Origin: Streptomyces asoensis
GTDB lineage: Bacteria > Actinomycetota > Actinomycetes > Streptomycetales > Streptomycetaceae
DNA: 64,000 nucleotides
Assembly: GCF_013085465.1 (NCBI RefSeq)
Contig: NZ_CP049838.1
Location: 7,812,001-7,876,000 of the forward strand
Direction of reading: 5' to 3'
A program made the position numbers and the translations under genes. The notes under the pieces are model-generated. The model was not told the origin of the DNA, did no database searches, and saw only the letters and a list, made by a program, of their open reading frames with translations. Shown here one piece after another: positions 8,778 through 19,061 of the stretch (position 1 is the first letter of the stretch; every line of letters starts with the position of its first letter).

Positions 8778-9566
8778 TCAGCGGTAGACCTGTCCGGGCA
8801 CCGCCGTCCCCGGCGCCAGCAGCTGGGGAACCGTCACGAAAACGTATCCGCGCTCTTTCAGCGCGTCGATGATCCCCGGTACGGCCGGCACGGTCCCGTC
8901 GTAGATGTCGTGCAGCAGGATGATGCCGTCCCGGTCGGCCTGGGCCAGTACCCGGCGCTGGATCAGTGCGGAGTCGGTCGTCGTGTAGTCCTTGGCGGTC
9001 ACCGTCCACAGCACCTCGGCGAGGCCCAGCTCGCGGCTGATCTCGTGCACGGTCTCGTCGGTGCGGCCCTGCGGCGGCCGCATCAGGGTGGGGCGCCGGC
9101 CGGTGAGGCGCTCTATCTCGTCGTTGGGGCGCTGGAGTTCCTCGCGTATCTCCTCAGGGGTGATCTGCGTGAGGATCTTGTGGTCCCAGGTGTGGCTGGC
9201 CACCTCGTGTCCCTCGGCGGCCATGCGTCTGACGAGCTCCGGGTATTTCTCGATGTGCCGCTCGCCCAGCAGGAAGAAGGTCGCCGGGACCTGTTTCTCC
9301 TTCAGGATGTCGAGCAGACGGGCCGAGTTCTCGCTCGGGCCGGCGTCGAAGGTGAGGGCGATGCACTTCGCCTCACGGCAGTCGACGGCGCCGAAGCGGG
9401 CGGCCTGGGTGGTGGCCGCGGGGCGGGCGCGGGCGGCGCTCGGGTGCGTGATGTCGGCGCCGCCGCAGCCGGTCAGCGTGACCGCCAGGCAGGTGGCCGC
9501 AGCCGAGATGGCGACGGCCCGCAACCTGGCCCCCGTTTTCTTCATCTTCCTGGTCAGAGAAGGCAT
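8778..9566 (-). CDS. Polysaccharide deacetylase family lipoprotein
   Basis: A 262-aa NodB-type carbohydrate esterase (CE4). A lipoprotein signal with lipobox LTGC ends near residue 34. The catalytic motifs are TFDAG (base Asp), SHTWDH (zinc His-x3-His), RPPQG and ILLHD. It would act at the outer face of the membrane on peptidoglycan or another N-acetylated glycan. ATG at 9566 was preferred over 9581 (inside the palindrome) and 9545. A TATAGT -10-like element ends 6 bases before 9566, which suggests a leaderless mRNA. The promoter region lies inside a 42-bp palindrome, so tight repression is likely. Confidence 0.85.
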   Translation of the reverse strand: MPSLTRKMKKTGARLRAVAISAAATCLAVTLTGCGGADITHPSAARARPAATTQAARFGAVDCREAKCIALTFDAGPSENSARLLDILKEKQVPATFFLLGERHIEKYPELVRRMAAEGHEVASHTWDHKILTQITPEEIREELQRPNDEIERLTGRRPTLMRPPQGRTDETVHEISRELGLAEVLWTVTAKDYTTTDSALIQRRVLAQADRDGIILLHDIYDGTVPAVPGIIDALKERGYVFVTVPQLLAPGTAVPGQVYR

Positions 9567-9568
9567 GT

Positions 9569-9610
9569 CGAGACTATACATAGAGCGTATACACGCTATG
9601 TATAGTCTCG
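9569..9610. promoter_or_regulatory. 42-bp palindromic operator before the deacetylase gene
   Basis: CGAGACTATACATAG (9569-9583) is perfectly repeated inverted as CTATGTATAGTCTCG (9596-9610), and the centre GTATAC is itself palindromic; 19 of 21 base pairs match. It covers the probable -35 to -10 region of the deacetylase gene on the minus strand. The symmetry, AT-rich arms and TATAC core suit a TetR- or GntR-type repressor, possibly two dimers. No such regulator gene is adjacent. It might also fold as a transcript hairpin after the GH43 gene that stops at 9643. Confidence 0.7.
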
Positions 9611-9642
9611 GTCGTCATGCGCTCCTCAGGCCGGTCAGGGCC

Positions 9643-11091
9643 CTACTGGGCGTAGAACGTGGCGTCTCCCTTGTCCGTGGCCGTGCTCGGCGTCTGCACG
9701 TACAGCACGTAGTTGTAGTGGCGGACATAGCGTCCGGCGTAGTTGTACGACTCGTACGAGACCCCCGCGGAGTCGGCGAGACCGGCCCGCCGGTAGAAAC
9801 TCGCGTCGGACGCGAACGCCGACGTGCCGTCGTTCTTCTCCAGCCACACCTCGAAGTTCTTGTGCCGCAGGTAGTAGCCCGGGAAGTTGGCCGACTCCAG
9901 GGAGACGGTGCCGGTGCCCGCGAGACCGGTGACCACCCGGAACTGCGAGTCGGCGAGCGGGCTGACGCCGGCCTCGATGCGGGCGCGGTACTCCCAGTGC
10001 CGGATGAACCGGTCCGCGTAGTTGTACGAGGAGAAGCGCTGCGGGGTGACCCCGTCGGCCACCGGGATGCCGAAGTCGGGGGTGCCGTCCGCCTTCCAGT
10101 ACACCTTCTGCACGCGGGTGCGGCGGTTGGGGTCGTTCAGCGGGTCACCGGTGATGTCCTTGTAGCTGCGGTCGTGGTAGACGAGGATGTCGGACTTGCC
10201 GTCCTCGGAGACCGTGAACGAGTTGTGGCCCGGCCCGTACTGTGAGGTCGAGGCGTTCGAGGTGAAGACGGGCTGCGTCCCCTTGGTCCAGGACGCCGGG
10301 TCGGTCAGGTCGGCCGTCGCGGAGGCGGTCAGCATGCCCAGGCAGTAGTTGGCGTCGGTCGCGCTCGCCGAGTAGGTCATGAAGACCTTGTTGCCGTGCT
10401 GGATCAGCGCGGGGCCCTCGTTGACCTTGTAGCCGATCGTCTCCCAGGAGAGCGTCGGCTGTGAGATCTCCGCCGGAGTGCCCTGGATCGTCCAGGGGTT
10501 GGCCATCGTCGCGATGAAGAGACTCGTGTTGTTGTCCTCGGACGGGTTGCGCTGCGCCCAGGCGAGATAGCGGACACCGTTGACGACGAACGTGGTGGAG
10601 TCGAGCGAGAAGCTCTCCCACGTGGTCTTGATCTGGCCCTTCTCGGTCCAGGTCGCGGTGAGCGGGTTGGCGCCGGTGCCTTCGAGGACGTACATCCGGA
10701 TCGCCCAGACGTCACTGGTGGACCCGGCCGCGAAGTACACGTACCACTTGCCGTCGATGAAGTGGATCTCCGGCGCCCAGATGTGGGCGCCCATGACCCC
10801 GCTGCTGTGCTTGGTCCAGATGGTGACCTCCTGGGCCGTCGACAGCCCCTGGATGGTCGTCGCCCGGCGCAGCACGATGCGGTCGTACGCGGGGACCGTG
10901 GCGGTGAAGTAGTAGTAGCCGTCGGTGTGCTTGTAGATGTGCGGATCGGCGCGCTGCTCCGCGATCGGGTTGGTGTACGTCACCGCGGGGGAGTCGGGCA
11001 CGGCGGCCTGGGCGGGGGCGCCCACGCCGGTGAGGACGGCCGCGAGGGCGACGAGGCCGGCCAGGATCAGCCGAACGGCGTTGCGTCTCAA
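9643..11091 (-). CDS. Secreted GH43 glycosidase with AbfB (CBM42) domain
   Basis: A 482-aa secreted enzyme with a Sec signal ending near GVGAPAQA-AVP. The five-blade GH43 domain (about 38-345) shows RADPHIY with the catalytic base Asp, WAPEIHFIDGKWY, and NEGPALI with the probable acid Glu. The C-terminal arabinose-binding AbfB/CBM42 domain (about 350-482) has three repeats of the RHxxY type (FIRHWEY, YLRHKNF, YVRHYNY). It probably removes arabinofuranosyl groups from arabinoxylan or arabinan. The start is TTG at 11091 with AGGAG about 8 bases upstream; no ATG fits. It follows the other GH43 gene by 69 bp and is probably co-transcribed with it. Confidence 0.88.
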   Translation of the reverse strand: MRRNAVRLILAGLVALAAVLTGVGAPAQAAVPDSPAVTYTNPIAEQRADPHIYKHTDGYYYFTATVPAYDRIVLRRATTIQGLSTAQEVTIWTKHSSGVMGAHIWAPEIHFIDGKWYVYFAAGSTSDVWAIRMYVLEGTGANPLTATWTEKGQIKTTWESFSLDSTTFVVNGVRYLAWAQRNPSEDNNTSLFIATMANPWTIQGTPAEISQPTLSWETIGYKVNEGPALIQHGNKVFMTYSASATDANYCLGMLTASATADLTDPASWTKGTQPVFTSNASTSQYGPGHNSFTVSEDGKSDILVYHDRSYKDITGDPLNDPNRRTRVQKVYWKADGTPDFGIPVADGVTPQRFSSYNYADRFIRHWEYRARIEAGVSPLADSQFRVVTGLAGTGTVSLESANFPGYYLRHKNFEVWLEKNDGTSAFASDASFYRRAGLADSAGVSYESYNYAGRYVRHYNYVLYVQTPSTATDKGDATFYAQ

Positions 11092-11106
11092 GGGAGTTCT
11101 CCTGAC

Positions 11107-11148
11107 GGAGGGGAGGGGAGGGGAGGGGAGGGGAGGAGGGAGGGGGAG
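11107..11148. repeat. GGGGA tandem repeat between the two GH43 genes
   Basis: Five GGGGA pentamers and related G-runs fill the spacer between the two co-directional glycosidase genes. The G-rich strand is the template strand, so the transcript would be C/U-rich. The tract can form a G-quadruplex in DNA and might slow polymerase or vary in length. Confidence 0.75.
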
Positions 11149-11160
11149 AAGGCGCCGGGC

Positions 11161-12651
11161 TCAGGTGGTGGGCACCAGGCGCCACTGCTGGCAGGTGTTG
11201 TTCAGCCAGGTCCACTGCCGTACGTCGGTGCCGTTGGCGGTCCCGCAGTCGGTGACGTCGGCGACCTTGCCGCTGTTCTCGTTCACGAGCCGGACGTAGT
11301 CGCCGCTCGCGGTGAAGACGGGACGGAAACGCTGGCACTTGTTGTTCAGCCATGACCACTGGCGCAGGTCGGCGCCGTCGGCGGTGGAGCAGTCGGCGGT
11401 GTCCATCACCCCGCCGGTGGCCACGTTCACCAGCCGGCTCGTGTCGTCGCCCTGGTCCTCGATCCGCCACTTCTGGTTGGTCCCGCCGGTGCAGGTCCAC
11501 TGGAAGATGTTCGTGCCGTTGGCCGTGGAACCGCCTTCGACGTCGAGGCACTTGCCGCTGTTGCGGTTGACGAGGGTGTACGCGGTCGGGGTCGCCGCCG
11601 TCTCGCCGGACGGGCCGGGGAGCGTCGTGCCCAGGGCGACGGGGGTGCCGAAGTTCGGGGTGCCGTCGGCGTTCCAGGTGAACTTCTGGGCGCGGGTCGT
11701 CCGGCCGTTTCCGCAGCCGCCGCTCGCGGAGGAGTTGGCGTGGTAGACGATCCAGTTCTCGGTGCCGTCGGGTGAGGTGAAGAAACCGTTGTGACCCGGG
11801 CCGTAGACGCCGCCTGTGTCGCTGCGCTGGAAGACGGGCGTCTGTTTCTTGGTCCACGATGCCGGGTTCAGCGGGTCGCTGCCCGTCAGCTCCAGCTGGC
11901 CGAGCTTGTAGTCGGCGGTCTGGCAGTAGCTGGCGGAGTAGCTGAGGAAGGTGCGGCCGTTGTGGTACAGCGGTTCCGGGCCCTCGTTGACGGGCGCACC
12001 CACCCGCTCCCAGTCCAGTGTGGGGCTGGAGATCACCGTGAAGGTGCTGCTGGACAGCGTGTACGGGTTGCTCATCGGCGCGATGACCAGGCTCTGCGCG
12101 CTGCCGTTCACGAAACCGCTTCCGACGAGATACAGGTTTCCGTTCGCCTGGAGCACGCTCGCGTCGATCAGCCAGCCGCCCGGGGTGAGGTTGGAGCCGG
12201 TCAGGGAGCCCTTGTACGTGTAGGGGCCCAGCGGGTCGGTGCCGGCGCTCTCCAGGACGTGGGTGCGCTGGGAGTCGCAGCAGGCGGTGCCGCCCTGGCC
12301 GGCCGAGTAGTAGAGGTACCAGTGGCCGTTGAACCGGTGGATCTCCGGTGCCCAGATGTTGGTGTTGCGGGTCGAGGTGGTGTCCGACCACACCTGCACG
12401 GTGGGCGCGGTGGCGAGGCCCGCGAGGGTCGGCGCCTTGCGCATGCCGAGGACGCCCGTGAACGTCGTGGTGATCAGGTAGTAGTTGCCGTCGTAGAACT
12501 CCAGCCAGGGGTCCGCGCCCTTGGCCGACTTCAGCGGGTTGGTGTACGGGCGGCCGTCGGCCGCGGCCACCGGCTGGGTCGCCGCCACCAGGGCGACGAG
12601 GAGGGCCAACACGCAGACGAGCAGGGGTCTGCGGCGGTACTTCCGAGGCAT
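11161..12651 (-). CDS. Secreted GH43 glycosidase with ricin-B lectin (CBM13) domain
   Basis: A 496-aa secreted enzyme. The signal peptide is RRRPLLVCVLALLVALVAAT, ending near VAAA. The GH43 domain (about 33-345) shows KGADPWLEFYDGNYYL with the catalytic base Asp, IWAPEIHRFNGHWY, and NEGPEPLY with the probable acid Glu. The C-terminal ricin-type beta-trefoil (about 360-496) has three QxW motifs (NQKW, CQRF variant, CQQW). It likely acts on xylan- or arabinan-derived polysaccharide. It is the first gene of a two-gene operon with the AbfB-type GH43. A 13-bp dyad sits about 45 bp before its ATG. Confidence 0.88.
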   Translation of the reverse strand: MPRKYRRRPLLVCVLALLVALVAATQPVAAADGRPYTNPLKSAKGADPWLEFYDGNYYLITTTFTGVLGMRKAPTLAGLATAPTVQVWSDTTSTRNTNIWAPEIHRFNGHWYLYYSAGQGGTACCDSQRTHVLESAGTDPLGPYTYKGSLTGSNLTPGGWLIDASVLQANGNLYLVGSGFVNGSAQSLVIAPMSNPYTLSSSTFTVISSPTLDWERVGAPVNEGPEPLYHNGRTFLSYSASYCQTADYKLGQLELTGSDPLNPASWTKKQTPVFQRSDTGGVYGPGHNGFFTSPDGTENWIVYHANSSASGGCGNGRTTRAQKFTWNADGTPNFGTPVALGTTLPGPSGETAATPTAYTLVNRNSGKCLDVEGGSTANGTNIFQWTCTGGTNQKWRIEDQGDDTSRLVNVATGGVMDTADCSTADGADLRQWSWLNNKCQRFRPVFTASGDYVRLVNENSGKVADVTDCGTANGTDVRQWTWLNNTCQQWRLVPTT

Positions 12652-12693
12652 ACAGGACCGTCCCTTGTCCGTGAAACTGCCTGTCCGGGATTT

Positions 12694-12706
12694 CGAACAT
12701 GGTTCG
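12694..12706. promoter_or_regulatory. Dyad CGAAC-ATG-GTTCG upstream of the GH43 operon
   Basis: A perfect inverted repeat with 5-bp arms and a 3-base centre lies 43-55 bp before the start of the first GH43 gene. Its position suits a sugar-responsive repressor such as a LacI or GntR protein. No regulator gene is adjacent. Only one copy is visible in the window. Confidence 0.4.
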
Positions 12707-12830
12707 TAACTTCGGCCAGAAGATAGGGGGCGAGCATGTCTCCGTCAATGGTTTCGACAGCCCCACCGGCATCGGGAACCCGTCGGGACAACAGCATTCA
12801 CCGCACGGCCGGTTCACGGTGGGGAACGCG

Positions 12831-12876
12831 CCAGGGCGCCCCGCCCGGTCACTGGGGACCGGGCGGGACGCCCTGG
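12831..12876 (-). terminator. Strong hairpin downstream of katG
   Basis: A 20-bp stem with one mismatch (12831-12850 with 12857-12876) and a 6-base loop lies 50 bp after the katG stop. It is almost all G and C, without a U-tract, as is usual for Streptomyces terminators. It separates katG from the GH43 promoter region. Confidence 0.8.
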
Positions 12877-12926
12877 ACGTGCTGCTGTGCTGTTCTTTCC
12901 GGCCTCTCCTGACGGAGAGTCCGGGA

Positions 12927-15648
<2,722 letters not shown>

Positions 15649-15720
15649 GGCGTCGAACCTACTTCATAAACACGAACCGTTCAAGAAAACGAATGGTGCA
15701 AGTCTGGGAAACGGCACACG
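15649..15720 (-). promoter_or_regulatory. furA-katG promoter region
   Basis: Between furA and the convergent end of the desulfurase-like gene is an AT-rich stretch that holds a 9-bp palindrome (GAAC-C-GTTC at 15674-15682). On the minus strand, TTGAAC and TATGAA occur before the start. The dyad and AT-rich flanks match what is expected of an autoregulated Fur box, but the exact box boundaries are not determined here. Confidence 0.5.
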
Positions 15721-16959
15721 TCAGAGAAACGAGGCGAGCCCGTCGAGGAGCCTGTCGACGTCCTCGGTGTCGTTGTAGGGCGCGAGCCCCACCCGTAGTG
15801 CGGGATCGTCGAGTTTCAGCGCGGTGAAGGCCTCGTAGGCGTAGAACGAGCCCGCCGGGGCCACGACACCCCGTGCGGCGAGATGCGCCTGCGCCTCGCG
15901 CGCGTCCCGGCCCTCGAAACTCATCAGAACGGTCGGGGTGCGGTCCTTCGCCCGCGAGTGGACGGTGACGGCGTCGCCCAGCGCGCGCAGCCCCTCCTCC
16001 ACCCGGGCGCGCACCGCGTTCTCGTGGTCGTGCAGGGACCGCAGCGACCGCGCCAGCCGGTCCCTGCGCGACACCGTCGGCCCCGGCGTGTCGCCGGGCG
16101 CCCCTGGCCGCCCCGGCCCACTCGTGTCGAGCGCGGCCAGGAAGTCCACGGCCGCGGTGGCGCCCGCCAGGATCTCGTAGGGCAGCGTCCCGAACTCGAA
16201 GCGCTCCGGCACCGTGTCCGGCGACGGCAGCAGCTTGTCCGGTACGAGCGCCTCGAGGACGTCGGGCGATCCGGCGAGCACCCCGCAGTGCGGACCGAGG
16301 AACTTGTACGGCGAGCAGACGAACAGGTCGGCCCCCAGCGCGGCCACGTCCACCAGGTGATGGGCGGCGTAGTGCACCCCGTCCACGAACACCAGGGCGC
16401 CGACCTCGTGGGCCCGGTCGGCGATCCGGCGTACCGGCGGCCTGGTGCCCAGCACGTTCGAGGCCGCCGTCACCGCGACCAGCCGGGTCCGGGGCGACAG
16501 CGCCCGCTCGTAGGAGCCGAGGTCCAGTTCCGCGGTCGCGCCGTCGAGCTCGATCCAGCGGACGACGGCCCCGGCGCGCTCCGCCGCCTGGGCCCAGGGA
16601 CGCACATTGGCGTCGTGGTCGAGCCGGCTGAGGACGATCTCGTCGCCGGGCCGCCAGCCCTTGGCCAGGGTCCGGGAGAAGTCGTACGTGAGCTGCGTGG
16701 CGCTGCGCCCGTGCACGACGCCTGTCTCCGGCACGCCCAGCAGGTCGGCGTAAGCGGCCCGGAAGCCGGCGACGGCCTGTTCGGCGTTGCGCTCGGACGC
16801 GCTGACCAGCCCCCGGTTGGACAGCGGAGCGGTCATCGTCCTGGTGACGGCCTCGGCGACGGGGGTGGGCGTCTGGGTACCGCCCGGCCCGTCGAAGAAG
16901 GCGAGACCCTGTGCGAGGGACGGGAAATGCGCCCGGAGGGCGGCGACATCGATGGCCAT
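15721..16959 (-). CDS. Cysteine desulfurase-like aminotransferase class V protein
   Basis: A 412-aa PLP enzyme of the group often called cysteine desulfurase-like. The fold-type I core includes FFDGPGGTQTP near the start, SRLDHDANVRPW, FVDGVHYAAH, and the PLP-binding lysine in SPYKFLGPHCG (about 225). The usual active-site cysteine loop of SufS is not obvious, so sulfur transfer is uncertain. ATG at 16959 was chosen because the family starts at this point; the frame continues upstream without homology. It may be followed by no other gene in its unit; the two-component genes end 99 bp upstream. Confidence 0.78.
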   Translation of the reverse strand: MAIDVAALRAHFPSLAQGLAFFDGPGGTQTPTPVAEAVTRTMTAPLSNRGLVSASERNAEQAVAGFRAAYADLLGVPETGVVHGRSATQLTYDFSRTLAKGWRPGDEIVLSRLDHDANVRPWAQAAERAGAVVRWIELDGATAELDLGSYERALSPRTRLVAVTAASNVLGTRPPVRRIADRAHEVGALVFVDGVHYAAHHLVDVAALGADLFVCSPYKFLGPHCGVLAGSPDVLEALVPDKLLPSPDTVPERFEFGTLPYEILAGATAAVDFLAALDTSGPGRPGAPGDTPGPTVSRRDRLARSLRSLHDHENAVRARVEEGLRALGDAVTVHSRAKDRTPTVLMSFEGRDAREAQAHLAARGVVAPAGSFYAYEAFTALKLDDPALRVGLAPYNDTEDVDRLLDGLASFL

Positions 16960-17058
16960 GGCCCCGACTCTGGCACCCGGACCCGGGGCCCACCAGAGAG
17001 CCACGAGGCGACATCGGGTGTGCCGCGGCGAGGACGGGCGCCGGGGGAGCCGCCGCGG

Positions 17059-17742
17059 TCAGCCGCTCTGAGCCGGAGGGGGTGTCACCAGCCCGCTCCG
17101 GTACGCGGCGACGACGAGCTGGGCACGGTCGCGGGCGTCGAGCTTGGTCATGGCGCGCTGGATGTGACTGCGTACCGTCAACGGGCTCAGGAAGAGCTCG
17201 GCGGCGATCTCCGCGTTGGACCTGCCGTACGCGGCCAGGGCCATCACCTCGCGCTCGCGTTCCGTCAGGGTCCTGAGGGCGTCGGGGAGCGCGCGGACGT
17301 CGTCGGTGTCCGGGCCGGCCAGGAAGCGGGTGATGAGGGCCCGGGTGGCGAGCGGCGAGAGGAGGGAGTCGCCGGCCGCCACGGTGCGGATGCCCGACAG
17401 CAGGGCCTCGGGGCTCACGCCCTTGCCGAGGAAGCCGCTGGCGCCGGCGCGCAGCGCCTTCGCGACGTTCCGGTCGTCCTCGAAGGTGGTGAGGACGAGG
17501 ATCCGGGTCCCCGACAGCTCCGGCCGGGCGCAGATGGCGGCGGTGGCCGCCACTCCGTCGACGTTCGGCATCCGGATGTCCATGAGCACCACATCGGGCC
17601 GGTGCGTCTCGGTGCGGTCGACGGCTTCCTGTCCGTCGGCGGCCTCCGCGACGACGGTCATGTCCGCGACCGACTCGATGAGGATGCGGAAGGTGGCCCG
17701 GAGCAGGGCCTGGTCGTCGGCGAGCAGGACACGGATGGTCAT
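17059..17742 (-). CDS. NarL/LuxR-type response regulator
   Basis: A 227-aa response regulator. The receiver domain (1-120) starts MTIRVLLADDQALLR and has the phosphoacceptor Asp in VVLMDIRMP (about 54). The C-terminal LuxR helix-turn-helix (about 155-220) shows LTEREREVMALAAYGRSN and LSPLTVRSHIQR. The start ATG overlaps the kinase stop by four bases, so the pair is translationally coupled. The target genes are unknown; the MMPL exporter just downstream of the kinase start, on the same strand, is a plausible one. Confidence 0.9.
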   Translation of the reverse strand: MTIRVLLADDQALLRATFRILIESVADMTVVAEAADGQEAVDRTETHRPDVVLMDIRMPNVDGVAATAAICARPELSGTRILVLTTFEDDRNVAKALRAGASGFLGKGVSPEALLSGIRTVAAGDSLLSPLATRALITRFLAGPDTDDVRALPDALRTLTEREREVMALAAYGRSNAEIAAELFLSPLTVRSHIQRAMTKLDARDRAQLVVAAYRSGLVTPPPAQSG

Positions 17743-18938
17743 GAGGCGGGACTTTCGTCGTGACGGTCGAGCGGAAGGGTGCAGGCGACCTCGAAGCCGC
17801 CCCGCGGGCGGGGACCGGCGTGGAAGGTGCCGCCCGCCGCCGCGGTGCGCTCGCGCATGCCGAGCAGACCGAAGCCGCGGCCCGGACCGGGCACGGGTAC
17901 CGGCGCGGGGCGGCCGGGGGCGGTGTCGTTGGTGACGGTCAGGGTCAGGTAGTGGGGGGTGTAGGCGAGCCGGATCCGGGCGGTGCGGGTCGCGGCGTGC
18001 TTGCTGACGTTGGTGAGCGCTTCCTGGACGATCCGGTAGGCCGTCAGGTCGAGGACGGGGGTCAGCGGGCGCGAGGGTCCCTCGACGGTGACGGTCACCT
18101 CCAGGCCGGCCGCCGAGCAGGCGTCGACCAGGTCGGGCAGCTGCCCGAGTCCCGGTGCGGGCGTCAGATCGTTCGCGGGGTCGGTGTCCTCGCGCAGGAG
18201 TCCCACGGTCGCCTTGAGCTCGCGCAGTGCCGCGGCCGTCGTCTCCGGAAGCCTGCCGACGATCTCGAGGGCCTTGCCGGGGTCGGTCCGTGCGAGGTGG
18301 GCGGCGGTGCCGGCCTGGGCGTCGGCCAGGGTCAGATGGTGGGCGACCACGTCGTGCAGCTCCCGCGCGATGCGCATCCGTTCCTGGATCACCCGGTGCC
18401 GTGCCTCCTCCTCCCGCCGACGGTCGGCGTGCTCGGCACGGGCCGTCGCGTACTCGCGGCGTACCCGGATGTAGGCGCCGAAGGCCGCGGACATCAGGAC
18501 CCAGGCCGCCGGGTTGACGATGACGAGGATGGGCGAGTCGTGGAACGAGGGGACGAACAGACCGGTGACGGCGATGCCGGCGGCGGCCGTCAGCGCGCCG
18601 TTGCGGGCGGCGCGGCGAGGGGTGCGCACGCTCGCCGAGTACTGCGCCCACAGGAGCGGGACCATCAGCAGCGGTGTCAGGAGGTAGCCGAGGGCACCCT
18701 GGCCCATGGTGCACAGCAGGGTGACGGCGAGGACCTGGAGGGGGTGGTCGCGGCGCCGGTGCAGTGCGGCGCACGCGACGACGGACAGGGCGACGCCGGG
18801 CCACAGGGCCGGCGCCTCGGGCATCACCGCCCGGGTGACGACGGCACCGGAGACGGTGAAGGCGGACAACAGGACCAGCGTCGTCGCCTCGACGGCCTTC
18901 GGGCGGGTCGCTGCCCGGCGCTGCCAGCTTGTGCTCAT
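17739..18938 (-). CDS. Sensor histidine kinase (NarX/DesK-like)
   Basis: A 399-aa membrane kinase. There are five or six hydrophobic segments up to about 155, then a coiled region, then the HisKA_3 dimerisation domain with the phosphorylated His in ARELHDVVAHHL. The HATPase_c domain follows, with the GFGLLGMRERTAAAGG lid. It phosphorylates the response regulator whose gene overlaps its stop. ATG at 18938 was chosen for the MSTSWQRR start; GTG at 18971 is possible and would add 11 residues. The signal is not known. Confidence 0.88.
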   Translation of the reverse strand: MSTSWQRRAATRPKAVEATTLVLLSAFTVSGAVVTRAVMPEAPALWPGVALSVVACAALHRRRDHPLQVLAVTLLCTMGQGALGYLLTPLLMVPLLWAQYSASVRTPRRAARNGALTAAAGIAVTGLFVPSFHDSPILVIVNPAAWVLMSAAFGAYIRVRREYATARAEHADRRREEEARHRVIQERMRIARELHDVVAHHLTLADAQAGTAAHLARTDPGKALEIVGRLPETTAAALRELKATVGLLREDTDPANDLTPAPGLGQLPDLVDACSAAGLEVTVTVEGPSRPLTPVLDLTAYRIVQEALTNVSKHAATRTARIRLAYTPHYLTLTVTNDTAPGRPAPVPVPGPGRGFGLLGMRERTAAAGGTFHAGPRPRGGFEVACTLPLDRHDESPAS

Positions 18939-19061
18939 CACGCTCCGACGTCCAAAGGCAGACATACTCACACACCGTCGGCCGCGGCGCCCTGCTGTCC
19001 GGCGCCGCGGCCCGCGGTGGAGGGGGAAGGGCTCACCGGGGACGCGTCCGGGGCCCGGACT

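Noticed and set aside
18971..18975. Earlier starts for the sensor kinase and a joined kinase-regulator frame
   Set aside because: The 638-codon frame reaching 18975 is the response regulator frame running antiphase through the kinase; the kinase itself starts best at 18938.
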